A stretch of DNA of 14,024 nt, taken from Promethearchaeota archaeon (lineage in GTDB: Archaea > Asgardarchaeota > Lokiarchaeia > Sigynarchaeales > SOKP01). Shown in pieces: positions 13,877 through 14,024 of this stretch (positions are counted from its first letter, which is position 1; each line of letters starts with the position of its first letter). The notes beneath the pieces are model-generated. The model was given only the letters and a program-made list of their open reading frames with translations, searched no databases and was not told the DNA's origin. The stretch covers positions 1 to 14,024 of the forward strand of contig JAEOUI010000197.1 of assembly GCA_016839425.1 (NCBI GenBank), read 5' to 3'. The translations under genes were made by a program, and so were the position numbers.

Positions 13877-14004
13877 TAATAATTAAATATCAAAATTCAA
13901 TATAAACAGCTGGAATTTTCTTAAATTAAATTTAATAACTTTAAAATCTCGAAAAAAAATTAAAAAGTTATTAAATCAAGTTCATGTTTTTGTTAATAAT
14001 AATT
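13871..14004. repeat. 14-base direct repeat flanking a 13-base inverted repeat
   Basis: TGTTAATAATAATT occurs at 13871-13884 (overlapping the stop codon of the preceding gene) and at 13991-14004, exactly 120 bases apart. Between them, ATTTAATAACTTT (13930-13942) and AAAGTTATTAAAT (13964-13976) form a perfect 13-base inverted repeat with a 21-base loop. No gene is present here. The arrangement could mark a small mobile or recombination footprint, or a transcript-end hairpin. The extreme A/T content makes chance repeats more likely. Confidence 0.35.
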
Positions 14005-14024
14005 TATATTATTTTTATTGACAG

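Noticed and set aside
1..14024. CRISPR array, tRNA/rRNA genes, insertion sequences.
   Set aside because: No regularly spaced repeats, no tRNA- or rRNA-like GC-rich blocks, and no transposase or integrase motifs were seen.

Overview
The window is AT-rich, gene-dense archaeal chromosome. Direct evidence for an archaeon is an Alba chromatin protein (minus strand, 13070-13351), T-rich stretches after genes instead of hairpin-U terminators, and TATA-like boxes close to start codons with few Shine-Dalgarno sites. A small longin/roadblock-like protein (9620-9991), a class I/II-type deacetylase-fold enzyme and an LCIB-type carbonic anhydrase homologue fit an Asgard-like lineage, but that placement is inference. 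No tRNA, rRNA, CRISPR array, insertion sequence or integrase was found.

Layout. 1-2618: a DUF362 protein with a Cys-containing C-terminal part, then a MOT1-type molybdate transporter. 2619-3298: mostly non-coding, holding an overlooked 51-codon gene (2826-2981, minus) and a possible decayed reading frame. 3299-4072 (minus): a histone-deacetylase-family hydrolase, divergent from an 810-residue DUF362 protein that carries a textbook EF-hand loop (4192-6624). 6740-7546: an LCIB/LCIC-type beta-carbonic anhydrase homologue. 7593-9423 (minus): a probable two-gene operon, a stand-alone pyruvate-kinase-C-terminal-like protein followed 28 bases later by threonine dehydratase with an ACT domain; a perfect 15-base palindrome lies in its promoter region. 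9620-9991: the longin-like protein.

10261-12957 is the most unusual part. A coiled-coil plus winged-helix protein is followed 18 bases later by an AAA+/STAND-like ATPase, which is followed in the same reading frame, across a single TGA codon, by a PD-(D/E)XK-like nuclease. The frame stays open for 31 codons between the TGA and the first downstream ATG, and those codons appear to supply the first helix of the nuclease fold. The cassette is therefore one 717-codon ATPase-nuclease gene interrupted by TGA (nonsense mutation, sequence error or recoding), or two adjacent genes. An ATP-driven DNA-targeting, possibly defence, role is inferred.

13070-14024: Alba (minus), a divergent small helical protein of unknown function, and an AT-rich tail with a 13-base inverted repeat flanked by a 14-base direct repeat. 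Apart from the cassette and the threonine dehydratase pair, the genes look like separately transcribed single units.
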